From Winogradskyella psychrotolerans RS-3 (lineage in GTDB: Bacteria; Bacteroidota; Bacteroidia; Flavobacteriales; Flavobacteriaceae): DNA of 64,000 bases. The notes beneath the pieces were generated by a model. It had not been told where the DNA came from, ran no database searches, and saw nothing but the letters and a program-made list of their open reading frames with translations. The translations under genes were made by a program, and so were the position numbers. Positions 27,662 through 37,292 of this stretch are shown piece by piece; the first letter of the stretch is position 1; each line of letters starts with the position of its first letter. The stretch spans positions 29,906 to 93,905 of the forward strand of contig NZ_ATMR01000081.1 in assembly GCF_000427335.1 (NCBI RefSeq), in the 5' to 3' direction.

Positions 27662-27943
27662 ATGAAAGCAATTTGGAATAATAAAGTCATAGCAGAAAGT
27701 AATGACACCATAGTAATAGAAAGAAATCATTATTTTCCTCATGAGAGTATAAATAAAGAATTTTTTAAAGCAAGTGAATTACACTCTGTATGCCCTTGGA
27801 AAGGCACAGCCTCTTACTATACTATAGAAGTTGATGGCAAAGAAAATAAAGATGCTGCTTGGTTTTACCCAGAAGTATCAGAATTAGCAAAAGGGATTAA
27901 AAACTATGTGGCTTTTTGGAGAGGTGTAACAATTGAAGACTAA
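27662..27943 (+). CDS. DUF427 domain protein
   Basis: 93 residues, the whole length being one DUF427 domain. Markers are KAIWNNKVIAESNDTIVIE, the FPHESI segment and the CPWKGTASYYTIEVDGK block, followed by DAAWFYPEVSELAKGIKNYVAFW. It is a small cytoplasmic beta-tent protein of unknown biochemical role, often found beside redox genes. The downstream gene starts 9 nt after its stop. Confidence 0.9.
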   Translation: MKAIWNNKVIAESNDTIVIERNHYFPHESINKEFFKASELHSVCPWKGTASYYTIEVDGKENKDAAWFYPEVSELAKGIKNYVAFWRGVTIED

Positions 27944-27952
27944 AATTAGGTT

Positions 27953-29170
27953 ATGAAAAGCACAAAACTCAAAATAAAAAACAGAAAAGGTATAACTCTA
28001 AATGCTAATTTAGAATTACCAGCCAATCAGAAACCAAATTACTACGCCATTTTTGCGCATTGTTTTACCTGTAGCAGTAGCTTAAGTGCTGTAAGAAACG
28101 TGAGTAGAGCATTAACCCAAAACGGATTTGCGGTGTTGCGTTTCGATTTTACAGGTTTAGGTCGAAGCGAAGGAGAATTTGCTGATAGTCATTTTTCCGC
28201 AAATGTTGATGATTTGTTAGATGTACATCAATACATGGAAGAACATTACCAAGCGCCAAGTTTGCTTGTTGGTCATTCTTTAGGTGGAGCAGCAGTATTA
28301 GTTGCCGCTTCAAAACTAGAAACTATAAAGGCGGTTGCTACTGTAGGTGCACCATCAACAGTAAATCATGTGAAACATTTGTTTTCACATCAGGTTGAAG
28401 AATCTGCAGAAAAAGGAGATGTAGAGGTAAATATTGGTGGTCGTCCTTTTATTATCAATAAAGATTTTGTTGAAGAATTTGATAAAACCGATTTACCTTC
28501 GATAGTTGAAAATTTACGTAAACCATTATTGATTATGCATTCGCCTTTCGATAAAATCGTAGGTATAGAAAATGCTGAGAAATTATACAAAAAGGCACAC
28601 CATCCAAAGAGTTTTGTAACTTTAGATAATGCGGATCATTTATTAACTAAAGAAGAAGATAGCCAATATGTTGGTGAAATTATAGGTACTTGGGCAAAGC
28701 GTTATTTTCCTAAGGCTAAAAATAAAATGTTAAGTACTGAAGGTGAACAACTAGTTGGTCATTTAAATATTGTCGAAAACAACTTTACCACGGAAATCCA
28801 AACTAAAAATCACGCGTTCATTGCCGATGAACCTGCAAGTGTTGGAGGGAGTGATTTTGGCCCTTCGCCGTACGAATATCTTAATGCAGCATTGGCAGCA
28901 TGTACGGTAATGACTTTGAAAATGTATGCAGAGCGAAAAAAATGGGACCTGAGAGAAGTATTTGTTTATATTTCGCATTCTAGGAAGCATAGCGATGATA
29001 TGAAAGATAAAACAGACAAGCCAAAATACTTAGACCATATTAGTAAAAAATTAAAATTTGTCGGTGATTTAACGACAGAACAAAAAGACCGTTTAAAAAG
29101 TATTTCGTCGCGTTGCCCTGTGCATAAAACCATAGCGAGCGAAGTTGTTTTTGAAACTGAAATAATATAG
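27953..29170 (+). CDS. Alpha/beta-hydrolase - OsmC fusion protein
   Basis: 405 residues in two domains. Residues 1-255 are an alpha/beta hydrolase with oxyanion HCFTCSSSL, nucleophile elbow GHSLGGAA and a late His in DNADHLL. Residues ~265-405 are an OsmC-type domain with [21 protein letters not shown] and [10 protein letters not shown], the two Cys of organic-hydroperoxide reductases. It probably reduces or hydrolyses lipid hydroperoxides or related esters. This fusion is a known arrangement in Bacteroidota and Proteobacteria. It lies 7 nt before egtB. Confidence 0.9.
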   Translation: MKSTKLKIKNRKGITLNANLELPANQKPNYYAIFAHCFTCSSSLSAVRNVSRALTQNGFAVLRFDFTGLGRSEGEFADSHFSANVDDLLDVHQYMEEHYQAPSLLVGHSLGGAAVLVAASKLETIKAVATVGAPSTVNHVKHLFSHQVEESAEKGDVEVNIGGRPFIINKDFVEEFDKTDLPSIVENLRKPLLIMHSPFDKIVGIENAEKLYKKAHHPKSFVTLDNADHLLTKEEDSQYVGEIIGTWAKRYFPKAKNKMLSTEGEQLVGHLNIVENNFTTEIQTKNHAFIADEPASVGGSDFGPSPYEYLNAALAACTVMTLKMYAERKKWDLREVFVYISHSRKHSDDMKDKTDKPKYLDHISKKLKFVGDLTTEQKDRLKSISSRCPVHKTIASEVVFETEII

Positions 29171-29177
29171 ATTATAC

Positions 29178-30344
29178 GTGGAAACCATAACAAGACATAG
29201 TATTTCAAAAGAACGATTTTTAGAAGTTAGACATCAAACGGAACTGATTTGTAAATCGCTTCAGGCCGAAGATGTTTCAATCCAACCCGCAGAATTTGTA
29301 TCGCCTCCAAAATGGCATTTGGCACATACCACATGGTTTTTTGAGCAGTTTGTATTGACTGAATATCAGTCAGATTACAAGGTGTTTAACGACGATTTTG
29401 CGTATTACTTTAATAGTTATTACAACAATGTTGGTAAACGTGTTATGAGAGCTGAACGTGGTTTAATGACACGACCAACGTTGCAAGAGGTTTTAGAGTA
29501 TAGAGCTTATGTGAATGCGCAACTTTCAGAATTTATTTCTAAAGGTACTTCTGAAGATATTTCAAATATTATCGAAATTGGTTTACAGCACGAGCAGCAG
29601 CATCAAGAACTATTAATTTACGATATCAAATATATTTTCGGGAACCAGCCTTCATTTCCTGTTTTAGATTATAAAATTCAATTACAAGCAGAAAACGAAC
29701 CTCAAAAATTTCTTCAAATTAAAGAAGGTATTTATGAAATTGGTCATAATAATGAAGGGTTTTGTTTTGATAATGAATTAGGACGACACAAAGTGTATCT
29801 TCATGATTTTGAGATTTCAAATCAACTCGTAACCAATTTAGAATACATAGCATTTATAGATGCTGGTGGTTACGAAGATTTTAATTATTGGCATGCTGAA
29901 GGTTGGGATTTTGTACAGAATAATGATTTAAAAGCTCCATTATATTGGCATAAGGTCGATGGAAAATGGATGCATTACACTCTTAATGGTTTTCTTAAGG
30001 TTGATGGTGATTTACCTGTAACTCATGTCACTTTTTATGAAGCTTTTGCCTTTGCACAATGGAAAGGTATGCGTTTACCAACCGAGTTTGAATGGGAAGT
30101 GGCGTCACCCAAATTTAATTACGGTCAGTTATGGGAGTGGACCAATAGTGCGTATTTACCTTATCCTAATTACACCAAAGTAGACGGTGCGCTTGGTGAG
30201 TATAATGGTAAATTTATGGTGAATCAAATGGTATTGCGAGGCGGCTCAGTGGCGACTTCAAAAAATCATTGTAGTCCAACTTATAGAAATTTTTTTCAGC
30301 CAGACATGCGTTGGCTTTTTTCAGGAATTAGATTAGCAAAATAA
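29178..30344 (+). CDS. egtB: Ergothioneine sulfoxide synthase EgtB
   Basis: 388 residues from a GTG start. The N-terminal DinB-like part has the iron ligands: His in KWHLAHTTWFFEQF and HxxxH in LQHEQQHQELLIYD. The C-terminal formylglycine-generating-enzyme-type domain has FEISNQLVTNLEYIAF, MRLPTEFEWEVA and RNFFQPDMRWLFSGIRLAK. It joins trimethylhistidine to a thiol (gamma-glutamylcysteine or cysteine) using oxygen. Its stop codon directly touches the egtD start. No EgtA, EgtC or EgtE is in the window. Confidence 0.92.
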   Translation: METITRHSISKERFLEVRHQTELICKSLQAEDVSIQPAEFVSPPKWHLAHTTWFFEQFVLTEYQSDYKVFNDDFAYYFNSYYNNVGKRVMRAERGLMTRPTLQEVLEYRAYVNAQLSEFISKGTSEDISNIIEIGLQHEQQHQELLIYDIKYIFGNQPSFPVLDYKIQLQAENEPQKFLQIKEGIYEIGHNNEGFCFDNELGRHKVYLHDFEISNQLVTNLEYIAFIDAGGYEDFNYWHAEGWDFVQNNDLKAPLYWHKVDGKWMHYTLNGFLKVDGDLPVTHVTFYEAFAFAQWKGMRLPTEFEWEVASPKFNYGQLWEWTNSAYLPYPNYTKVDGALGEYNGKFMVNQMVLRGGSVATSKNHCSPTYRNFFQPDMRWLFSGIRLAK

Positions 30345-31283
30345 ATGACAGATAACTTTTCAAAAGATGTGCTTAAAGGCTTAACTGCTAAAAGCAAACA
30401 CTTGCCATCTAAGTATTTTTATGACGATAATGGCAGTCGAATATTTCAGGAAATAATGAATATGCCAGAATATTACCCAACCAATGCAGAGTTTGAGATT
30501 TTGTCTATGCAGTCCAAACAAATCATTGAAGCCTTGAAGTTTTCAGGACCTTTTAATATTGTAGAATTGGGCGCTGGTGATGGTTTTAAAACGTTTAAGC
30601 TTTTAGAGTATTTAGTGAATAACAAAGTGGACTTTCATTATATTCCAATAGACATTTCTCAAGAAGCCATAGATATTCTCACACAACGGTTAAAAGAAAA
30701 ATTACCGGCTTTAAAAATACATCCAAAAGTTGGCGATTATTTTGAAATCTTAAAAGATAACAGACAGAGTGATTTTCCTAGTTTATTGTTGTTTTTAGGT
30801 GGTAATATCGGAAATTATTTAGAAGATAAAGTCAAAGAATTATTAGAGCTTTTTAATAAAAACATGAAACGTGGTGACAAGCTTTTAATTGGATTCGACT
30901 TAAAGAAAAACCCAATTACTATTCAGAATGCGTATTATGATAAGCATGGCATTACAAAGCGTTTTAACCTTAATTTATTGGTTAGAATTAATAGGGAGTT
31001 AGATGCCGATTTTAAGATTGATGATTTCGATTTTTATTGCCATTACAATCCAATGACTGGAGATGTAAAAAGCTACATTGTTAGTCTTAGGAAGCAAACC
31101 GTCCACCTAAAAGCTATAAATGAGTTTATTCATTTTGATTACGATGAATTGATTTGGACAGAACTCTCAAAGAAATACGCCTTAGAAGAAATCAATGATT
31201 TGGCGGAAAATGCGGACTTCAAAGTAGAAAACAACTTTTTAGATTGTAAACATTACTTCACGGATAGTTTGTGGACAAAATGA
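30345..31283 (+). CDS. egtD: L-histidine N(alpha)-methyltransferase EgtD
   Basis: 312 residues. SKYFYDDNGSRIFQEIMNMPEYYPTNAEF is the EgtD/DUF2260 opening (only its first 20 residues are needed for recognition: SKYFYDDNGSRIFQEIMNMP). The SAM-binding loop is NIVELGAGDGFKT, and LLLFLGGNIGNY follows. It trimethylates histidine to hercynine, the substrate of EgtB encoded immediately upstream with zero spacing. Together they make the core of ergothioneine synthesis. Confidence 0.93.
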   Translation: MTDNFSKDVLKGLTAKSKHLPSKYFYDDNGSRIFQEIMNMPEYYPTNAEFEILSMQSKQIIEALKFSGPFNIVELGAGDGFKTFKLLEYLVNNKVDFHYIPIDISQEAIDILTQRLKEKLPALKIHPKVGDYFEILKDNRQSDFPSLLLFLGGNIGNYLEDKVKELLELFNKNMKRGDKLLIGFDLKKNPITIQNAYYDKHGITKRFNLNLLVRINRELDADFKIDDFDFYCHYNPMTGDVKSYIVSLRKQTVHLKAINEFIHFDYDELIWTELSKKYALEEINDLAENADFKVENNFLDCKHYFTDSLWTK

Positions 31284-31393
31284 TACCGATTAAAACCTAA
31301 TGTGTTTGGGGTAAGTTATAAAAATATAAAGGCGTTTCTTATCGCTAAATTGAAAGATCATTTCAATGCTGCATAATTTTATAACGAACAAAC

Positions 31394-32707
31394 GTGAAAA
31401 AGTATTTATACAACGTAATAAAGTCATTAGATAAGCTAGAAAGTAATATTGCTTTTTACCCTTCAATCATTAGTCTTTTTGGGATACTTTTTGCGTTCTT
31501 CATGATTTATTTAGAGAGCATAGGCATTTCTAAATACCTGGTTGAGCATGCACCAATTTTAGTCGTTAATAATGCCGAAACAGCAAGAAGCTTACTAACC
31601 ACATTTGTTGCCGGATTAATTTCTATAATGGTGTTTAGTTTTTCATTGGTGATGATTTTACTAAATCAAGCCTCTAGTAACTTTTCACCAAGATTACTTC
31701 CAGGATTGATATCCAATAGAAGACATCAAATTATTTTAGGGATTTATAATTCTACCTTGCTTTATTGCATTTTTACATTGGTTTCTATAACACCTCAAGG
31801 AGATAAGTACCAAATGCCAGGTTTTTCGGTATTATTAGGTATTGTTTTTATGACCTTAAGTTTAGGATCTTTCATTTATTTTATTCACTCAATTTCTCAG
31901 GAAATTCAAGTAAATACAATAATGGACAAAATCTTCAAAAAATCTAAAGTACGATTAGAGAAGCTGATTGAAGCCGAAAAACATATCGATATAGATTTTG
32001 AAGATACTTCAAATTGGAAAAGCGTAATGGCTAATTCTACAGGCTATATGCAAGATGTGAGTTTAAAGTCTTTAGCCGATTTGGCAGAAGAACAGCATTT
32101 GAAAATTGAGATTGTACCAATAAAAGGGGCTTATATTTTAAAAGGGATTCCGATTTTAAAATATAAAGGTGACAGCGATGAAGACCTAGAAAAAAAGCTA
32201 GCTGAAGCCATAACGTTTTCTAATAGCGAACTTATAGAGGATAACTACGTACTAGCGTTTAAACAGATAACCGAAATTGCGCTAAAAGCAATGTCGCCAG
32301 GGATTAATGATCCGGGAACCTGTATTAATTGTATCGATTATCTTACTGAATTATTCGCCTTACGGATGACTAAGAAGGATAAGAGTTATTATTTCAGTGA
32401 AGATGAAACTGCGCTTATATTTATTAATACGGTAAGTTTTGAGCAGTTACTTTATAATGTAATGGCATCGCTTAGAACCTACTGTAAGCATGATATTGTT
32501 ATTGTACAGAAATTGTTTTTAATGCTGCAATATTTACTTCAAAATAGTAATGTATTAAACGAAAACTACAGCAAAGTTGTGGTTAAGGAAATAAAAAATC
32601 TTGAAAAGGACGCTTCAGATAATCATAAAAACGAAGCAGATATTATTGTTATACAATCTTGTGTTAAAAGGTTACAACAGGTTAATAGCTCAGAATATGA
32701 GATTTAA
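31394..32707 (+). CDS. DUF2254 membrane protein
   Basis: 437 residues from a GTG start. Four membrane segments occupy the first ~170 residues (first near 20-40, then the MVFSFSLVMILLNQASSNFS block typical of DUF2254). A soluble C-terminal region contains ALKAMSPGINDPGTC, the most conserved motif of the family. The biochemical role is unknown. The 110-bp gap before it shows no clear promoter. It converges with the next gene, with only 3 bp between stops. Confidence 0.87.
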   Translation: MKKYLYNVIKSLDKLESNIAFYPSIISLFGILFAFFMIYLESIGISKYLVEHAPILVVNNAETARSLLTTFVAGLISIMVFSFSLVMILLNQASSNFSPRLLPGLISNRRHQIILGIYNSTLLYCIFTLVSITPQGDKYQMPGFSVLLGIVFMTLSLGSFIYFIHSISQEIQVNTIMDKIFKKSKVRLEKLIEAEKHIDIDFEDTSNWKSVMANSTGYMQDVSLKSLADLAEEQHLKIEIVPIKGAYILKGIPILKYKGDSDEDLEKKLAEAITFSNSELIEDNYVLAFKQITEIALKAMSPGINDPGTCINCIDYLTELFALRMTKKDKSYYFSEDETALIFINTVSFEQLLYNVMASLRTYCKHDIVIVQKLFLMLQYLLQNSNVLNENYSKVVVKEIKNLEKDASDNHKNEADIIVIQSCVKRLQQVNSSEYEI

Positions 32708-32710
32708 AAG

Positions 32711-33520
32711 TTAATTCAAATTAAAAGAATAGATATAGCCTCCTTCAGAATTTTTTCTTTCATCTGTAATAATAATGGTTGAGTCGGTTTTAAAACAAAT
32801 ACCTTCTTTTTGAGAATCATGATCAAATTTATGTTCAGTTATTGCTCCAGAGAAAATATCATCAGTCTCAAAATTTGTGATTTCCCATAATTTATCATGA
32901 TTTAAGAGTATCACTGTTTTACCATTGTCGCTAATATCGGCTGAGGTTATTTTGTTGTTTTTACCACTAAGGTTATATTCAGTGTGTAATTCTGCAACAT
33001 GCTTTCCGATGCTATTATTAACTTTTAAAACAATGAAATTTTTGTTCTCTTTACTAAAAATGTAAAAAGAGTTATTGTATATAAAAAAGGACTCAAAATC
33101 TTCAGGGTTTTTGTTTTTTGGGAGTGAGAACTCAATGATTTCAGCAGTAACTGAATTTAAATTTAAATCGTCGTAATTTACTTTATAGATTTTAAATGTT
33201 TCTCGCTTTTTTTTATTGTTTCCAAAATCGCCTATGTAGATGTTGCCTTGGCTATCACAAGTTAAATCTTCCCAATCTTTGTTTTTGGCATTAGTAATAC
33301 GGATGTTTCTAACAATGTTTCCGTTTTTATCTAGTCCTATGAGATTATTGCTGTTTCCAGCATCTTGAATGACCCAAAGGATATCAGAATCTTTGCCTAT
33401 TTCTGCAGCAGACACTTCCGTTAATTCGTTAACAATACGCGACTCAATTTTTAATTGTCCTATAGATTGACAAGAACTCACAATAAATATTAGAAATATT
33501 AGTCTTTTGATGTATATCAT
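32711..33520 (-). CDS. Beta-propeller-like lipoprotein of unknown function
   Basis: 269 residues. The signal LIFLIFIVSSC ends in a lipobox Cys. The rest is beta-rich with repeated blades, for example ILWVIQDAGNSNNLIGLDKNG, NKDWEDLTCDSQGNIYIGDFG and DGYIYSF-like ends (EGGYIYSFNLN), resembling SdiA-regulated/phytase-like propellers. It would be attached to the membrane, outer or periplasmic side. Function cannot be read from the sequence. It is divergent from the flavoprotein gene at 33605, sharing an 84-bp control region. Confidence 0.75.
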   Translation of the reverse strand: MIYIKRLIFLIFIVSSCQSIGQLKIESRIVNELTEVSAAEIGKDSDILWVIQDAGNSNNLIGLDKNGNIVRNIRITNAKNKDWEDLTCDSQGNIYIGDFGNNKKKRETFKIYKVNYDDLNLNSVTAEIIEFSLPKNKNPEDFESFFIYNNSFYIFSKENKNFIVLKVNNSIGKHVAELHTEYNLSGKNNKITSADISDNGKTVILLNHDKLWEITNFETDDIFSGAITEHKFDHDSQKEGICFKTDSTIIITDERKNSEGGYIYSFNLN

Positions 33521-33530
33521 TGTAATTTTA

Positions 33531-33547
33531 TACTTTGACTCAAAGTA
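33531..33547. promoter_or_regulatory. Palindrome in a divergent promoter region
   Basis: TACTTTGA, one central C, then TCAAAGTA form a perfect 17-bp palindrome. Each half resembles a TAnnTTTG -7 box shortened by one base, so it could hold overlapping divergent promoters or an operator. It is 11 bp from the lipoprotein start (minus) and 58 bp from the flavoprotein start (plus). Confidence 0.4.
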
Positions 33548-33604
33548 GTATTAGTCATTAAAAAACACAAATAAAAACTCACAAAATCTTCTTAATAAAA
33601 CGGT

Positions 33605-34822
33605 TTGAATACGCAAAAAGATATTATAATTATTGGTGGTGGAGCTGCAGGTTTTTTTGCAGCAATTAATATTGCAGAACAGCATCCGGAATTGTCTGTG
33701 GCCATCCTAGAACGTGGAAAAGAAGGTTTGCAGAAAGTGAAAATTTCTGGTGGTGGACGTTGCAATGTAACACATGCCGAATTTATACCGTCAGAATTGG
33801 TACTAAATTACCCACGAGGAGAAAAAGAACTTCTAGGGCCTTTTCATAGTTTTATGACTGGCGATACGATTGCTTGGTTTGAAGAGCGTGGTGTAGAATT
33901 AAAGATTGAGGATGACGGTCGGATGTTTCCGGTTTCAAATTCATCACAAACGATTATAGATTGTTTTTTAAATGAGGCTGAAAAGCATAATGTAGATGTG
34001 CTTTATAATCATTCCGTAAAAACAGTACAAGCATTAGAAAATGGTTTTACAATTGAAACCTCTCAAGGGGGTTTTCAATGTAAAAAATTATTAATTGCCA
34101 CTGGAAGTAACCCAAAAGTATGGAAACTTCTCGAAGATTTAGGACATACCATTATCAACCCTGTACCATCACTTTTTACTTTTGATATTAAAGATAATCG
34201 CATCAAGGATATCCCTGGTGTGGTGGCTAAAAACGTAGAAATTAAAGTTGTCGGGACCGATTTAGAATCTCACGGACCTTTGCTAGTTACACATGTTGGA
34301 ATGAGTGCGCCAGCCATATTAAAGCTCTCTGCTTTTGGCGCTGTAGAATTGGCGAAAATGAATTATAATTTTAAGATTGAAATTAATTTCATCCAATTAG
34401 ATTTTGAATCTTGTTTAGAAGAACTTAAAAATTTCAAACAAGAATTCGCCAAAAAGACGGTTATTAAATTATCGCAATTCGATTTACCAAAACGCCTTTG
34501 GAAACAATTGGTTTTAGCTTCAGATATCAGTGAAACAACGCGATGGGCAGATCTTAATAAGCAGCAATTAGAGGCATTTGCAAATCAGTTAACTTCTGCT
34601 GTTTTTCAAGTTACAGGAAAAAGTACGTTTAAAGAGGAATTTGTAACGGCTGGAGGTATCGACTTAAAAGAAGTGAATTTTAAAACTTTTGAAAGCAAGC
34701 GTATTCCTAATCTATATTTTGCAGGTGAAGTTATAAACGTAGATGCCGTTACAGGTGGTTTTAACTTTCAGAATGCATGGACGAGTGCTTATATTGCTTC
34801 AGCATCAATAATTTTGCAGTAG
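33605..34822 (+). CDS. HI0933/BaiN-type NAD(P)/FAD-dependent oxidoreductase
   Basis: 405 residues. The start is TTG at 33605: an in-frame TAA lies three codons upstream (33596), and the FAD-binding strand begins at once (DIIIIGGGAAGFFAAINIA). KISGGGRCNVTH is the family signature, followed by ATGSNPKVWKLLEDLGH and, near the end, YFAGEVINVDAVTGGFNFQ. These proteins are flavin-dependent reductases of mostly unknown substrate. Its last 34 bp overlap the convergent histidine kinase gene. Confidence 0.9.
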   Translation: MNTQKDIIIIGGGAAGFFAAINIAEQHPELSVAILERGKEGLQKVKISGGGRCNVTHAEFIPSELVLNYPRGEKELLGPFHSFMTGDTIAWFEERGVELKIEDDGRMFPVSNSSQTIIDCFLNEAEKHNVDVLYNHSVKTVQALENGFTIETSQGGFQCKKLLIATGSNPKVWKLLEDLGHTIINPVPSLFTFDIKDNRIKDIPGVVAKNVEIKVVGTDLESHGPLLVTHVGMSAPAILKLSAFGAVELAKMNYNFKIEINFIQLDFESCLEELKNFKQEFAKKTVIKLSQFDLPKRLWKQLVLASDISETTRWADLNKQQLEAFANQLTSAVFQVTGKSTFKEEFVTAGGIDLKEVNFKTFESKRIPNLYFAGEVINVDAVTGGFNFQNAWTSAYIASASIILQ

Positions 34823-37071
34823 TTGTCATTACTGCCACTGTAAGACGTGATAATGGCTTTAAAATCGTCGAAAATATAAGGTTTAGTAATAATTTGATCG
34901 ATTCCTGATGCTTCTGCTCTTAAAGAAATTTCATTAGAATTTAACGCTGTAAGTGCTAAAATAGGGATTGTGGTATTGAACATTCTAATGTGCTTAGTCA
35001 CGTCATAACCATCCATATCTGGCATGTTAATGTCCATTAAAACCAAATCAAAATCTTTTGCCTTCACTAGAGATATAGCTTCTTTGCCATTAGAGCTTGT
35101 TTGACAGCTATAACCTTCTATTTTTTCGATATTCTTTTGAGTAATCAATAAGTTTATCTTATTATCATCTACGACTAAAATGCGCATGTCTCTGTGTGGT
35201 TTAACAGATATGATTCCTTGGCTTTCTTCGTCTGTAGCAAGTGTAAAGGTAATTTCAAAGAAAAAACAGGTGCCTTCGTTTGGTGTTGAAACAAAATCGA
35301 TATCTGAATCATGGCTTTTTAATAAGGTTTTTACGATGTATAATCCTAAACCAGAACCACTACTATTTTTATTTAAAAACGTCTTATTTTCAAAAGCACT
35401 AAACACAATAGACCTATGTTCTTCTTTAATTCCTATACCAGTATCTTTAACTTCAAAACGCAGTGTAATATCCTTAGTGTCTCGCTTTTTTTCAAAAACA
35501 TTTATAGCAATGCTTCCAGTTTTTGTATATCGAATAGCATTGTAAGCCAAGTTTATTAATATTTGACTAAAGGCCACTTTATCAACTAAGATAAATTCTT
35601 GGTCATCAGATTTGTCAATATGTACTTTAAGTTCTAAGCCTTTGTTTTCTGCAGCTACAGCAACTGTACTCATAACATGATTAACAATCTTCGCCATCTT
35701 ACCAGGTTTTAATCGAAGATTTTTCTTTTCAAATTTTAAACGATTTGCTTGAAGAATATTATCTATTAAGATAGATAGATAATTACTAGATGATATTAAT
35801 GAATCTAAATACGATTGCTTTTTAGTGTCATCGCTCTCTTGGTCTATAAGTGTTGCTAAGCCGCTAATGCCATAAATTGGTGTACGTAATTCATGACTTA
35901 GTATTGAGAAGAACTCTAGTCGATCTTTATCAATTGCAAGAAGTTTAGAGTTAGAGGCTTTTAATGCATCATTGATCTTACAAATATTCTTTCTGGCTTT
36001 AAAATAAAAGTAAAAACTAGTTAGTATTATTGCTAAAGTAATACTCATAATTATTGTACTAGCTAAAAATATTTTAGAGGTAAGTGCGTCTTGTTTTCGG
36101 GTTTCGTTTACTAAAGCTAACTTTTGCTCTGCATCTATAATTTTATATACTAAGTCTCCATTTCTGCTGTTTTTGGCTTCAATATTTATAAGGGCTTCGT
36201 ATTTATAATTATCAGATTTTAAAATGTATTTATTAGCAGAATCTAAATTTTTCTTAGCATTAGTATAATATAAATATTTATAATAATTGAAGGTTGCTAT
36301 TTTTCTGTAAGAGTTAATATCTGTATTTAAAGATGCTTTTAACTCTTCGCCATTTATAGAAAATAAGAGGTGATAATTTTTAGGGTTTGAATCGTCTGTT
36401 TTAACTTGTGCAAGCGCATTATAATATCTAAAGGACTGTATTAAATTTTCTTTTAAGTTGTCAGTATGATATTCTTTAGAAATATTTAAGGTTGTAAAAT
36501 CGGTATTGTCTAAGAGTGTTAAACCCATACTAGAAACCTCTAATAAGCTCTCATTATTAAAGCCGTAATAATCTCTTTTTACCTTATTTTCTAAATTTAT
36601 AAAGTAAATTTCGCTATTTAAAGATTTTGAAAGTTGCTGTGCCTTTGGATAAATACTATCAAATTTTGCGTAATTTTTTTCCTGAGTGTATACGTTTATT
36701 AATCCAGATAGAGCAAGGTCTTGCCCTTTCTTATTGTTTAGCGAATCATAAATTTGTAATGCTTTTTCAAGATAGCTTTCAGCTTTCTTAAAATTAGACA
36801 TTTTCGTCAAAACATTTCCTAAAGCATTATATGATTTGGCTTGTGTAGTCTTTAAATTGTATTTTTTTGAAAAACTTATCGCATCGTTAAGAAGAAGTGT
36901 AGCCTTGTAAAGACTATCGTTTTTTACTAATAAATCCAGTTTATAACTGTCAAAAGTACAAGCTGTAGTGTTATTGTTAGTTACAAGTTTTTCTTGGGCA
37001 TCCATATGATGCCAGTTAAAAAATAAGACCGTAAATAATACAATTACAGCGTTTGATTTGGGGAAACACAT
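34789..37071 (-). CDS. TPR-containing hybrid sensor histidine kinase
   Basis: 760 residues. A signal/anchor segment at the N-terminus is followed by TPR-like repeats (~50-310; YNALGNVLTKMSNFKKAESY). One membrane helix lies near 333-357 (IFLASTIIMSITLAIILTSF). HisKA has the phosphorylated His in FSILSHELRTPIYG, and HATPase motifs are NLAYNAIRYT, DTGIGI and SGSGLGLYI. A C-terminal receiver has ILVVDDNKIN and the acceptor Asp in DLVLMDINMPDMDG. No DNA-binding domain is fused, and no partner regulator is adjacent, so the target is unknown. A good minus-strand promoter lies at 37093-37122. Confidence 0.93.
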   Translation of the reverse strand: MCFPKSNAVIVLFTVLFFNWHHMDAQEKLVTNNNTTACTFDSYKLDLLVKNDSLYKATLLLNDAISFSKKYNLKTTQAKSYNALGNVLTKMSNFKKAESYLEKALQIYDSLNNKKGQDLALSGLINVYTQEKNYAKFDSIYPKAQQLSKSLNSEIYFINLENKVKRDYYGFNNESLLEVSSMGLTLLDNTDFTTLNISKEYHTDNLKENLIQSFRYYNALAQVKTDDSNPKNYHLLFSINGEELKASLNTDINSYRKIATFNYYKYLYYTNAKKNLDSANKYILKSDNYKYEALINIEAKNSRNGDLVYKIIDAEQKLALVNETRKQDALTSKIFLASTIIMSITLAIILTSFYFYFKARKNICKINDALKASNSKLLAIDKDRLEFFSILSHELRTPIYGISGLATLIDQESDDTKKQSYLDSLISSSNYLSILIDNILQANRLKFEKKNLRLKPGKMAKIVNHVMSTVAVAAENKGLELKVHIDKSDDQEFILVDKVAFSQILINLAYNAIRYTKTGSIAINVFEKKRDTKDITLRFEVKDTGIGIKEEHRSIVFSAFENKTFLNKNSSGSGLGLYIVKTLLKSHDSDIDFVSTPNEGTCFFFEITFTLATDEESQGIISVKPHRDMRILVVDDNKINLLITQKNIEKIEGYSCQTSSNGKEAISLVKAKDFDLVLMDINMPDMDGYDVTKHIRMFNTTIPILALTALNSNEISLRAEASGIDQIITKPYIFDDFKAIITSYSGSNDNYCKIIDAEAI

Positions 37072-37092
37072 GTAGTTAGGGGATTATTACGG

Positions 37093-37122
37093 CAAAACTA
37101 AACTTTTTATTAAACCAAACAA
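37093..37122 (-). promoter_or_regulatory. Promoter of the hybrid histidine kinase gene
   Basis: On the minus strand, TTG (complement of 37120-37122) and TAGTTTTG (complement of 37093-37100) are 19 bp apart, an exact fit to the Bacteroidota TTG-N19-TAnnTTTG consensus. Transcription would start near 37087, giving a leader of roughly 15 nt. Confidence 0.7.
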
Positions 37123-37292
37123 CATTTAATCGGCTTTATTTGCGTTTTAAAGACTTCAAAATGACGTGTAAATACCTGTTTTTGTACGGTTAATTTGGGT
37201 TACTAGTCTCATATTTAGTTTTTTGTGTGGTATTTTTCATAGAAATGTGTTTTCTCTATATTTACATCAGAAAAATAAATTAGAATTATTAA

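Noticed and set aside
35180..35545. Plus-strand 121-codon frame
   Set aside because: It is antisense to the ATPase and receiver domains of the histidine kinase, which are clearly coding.
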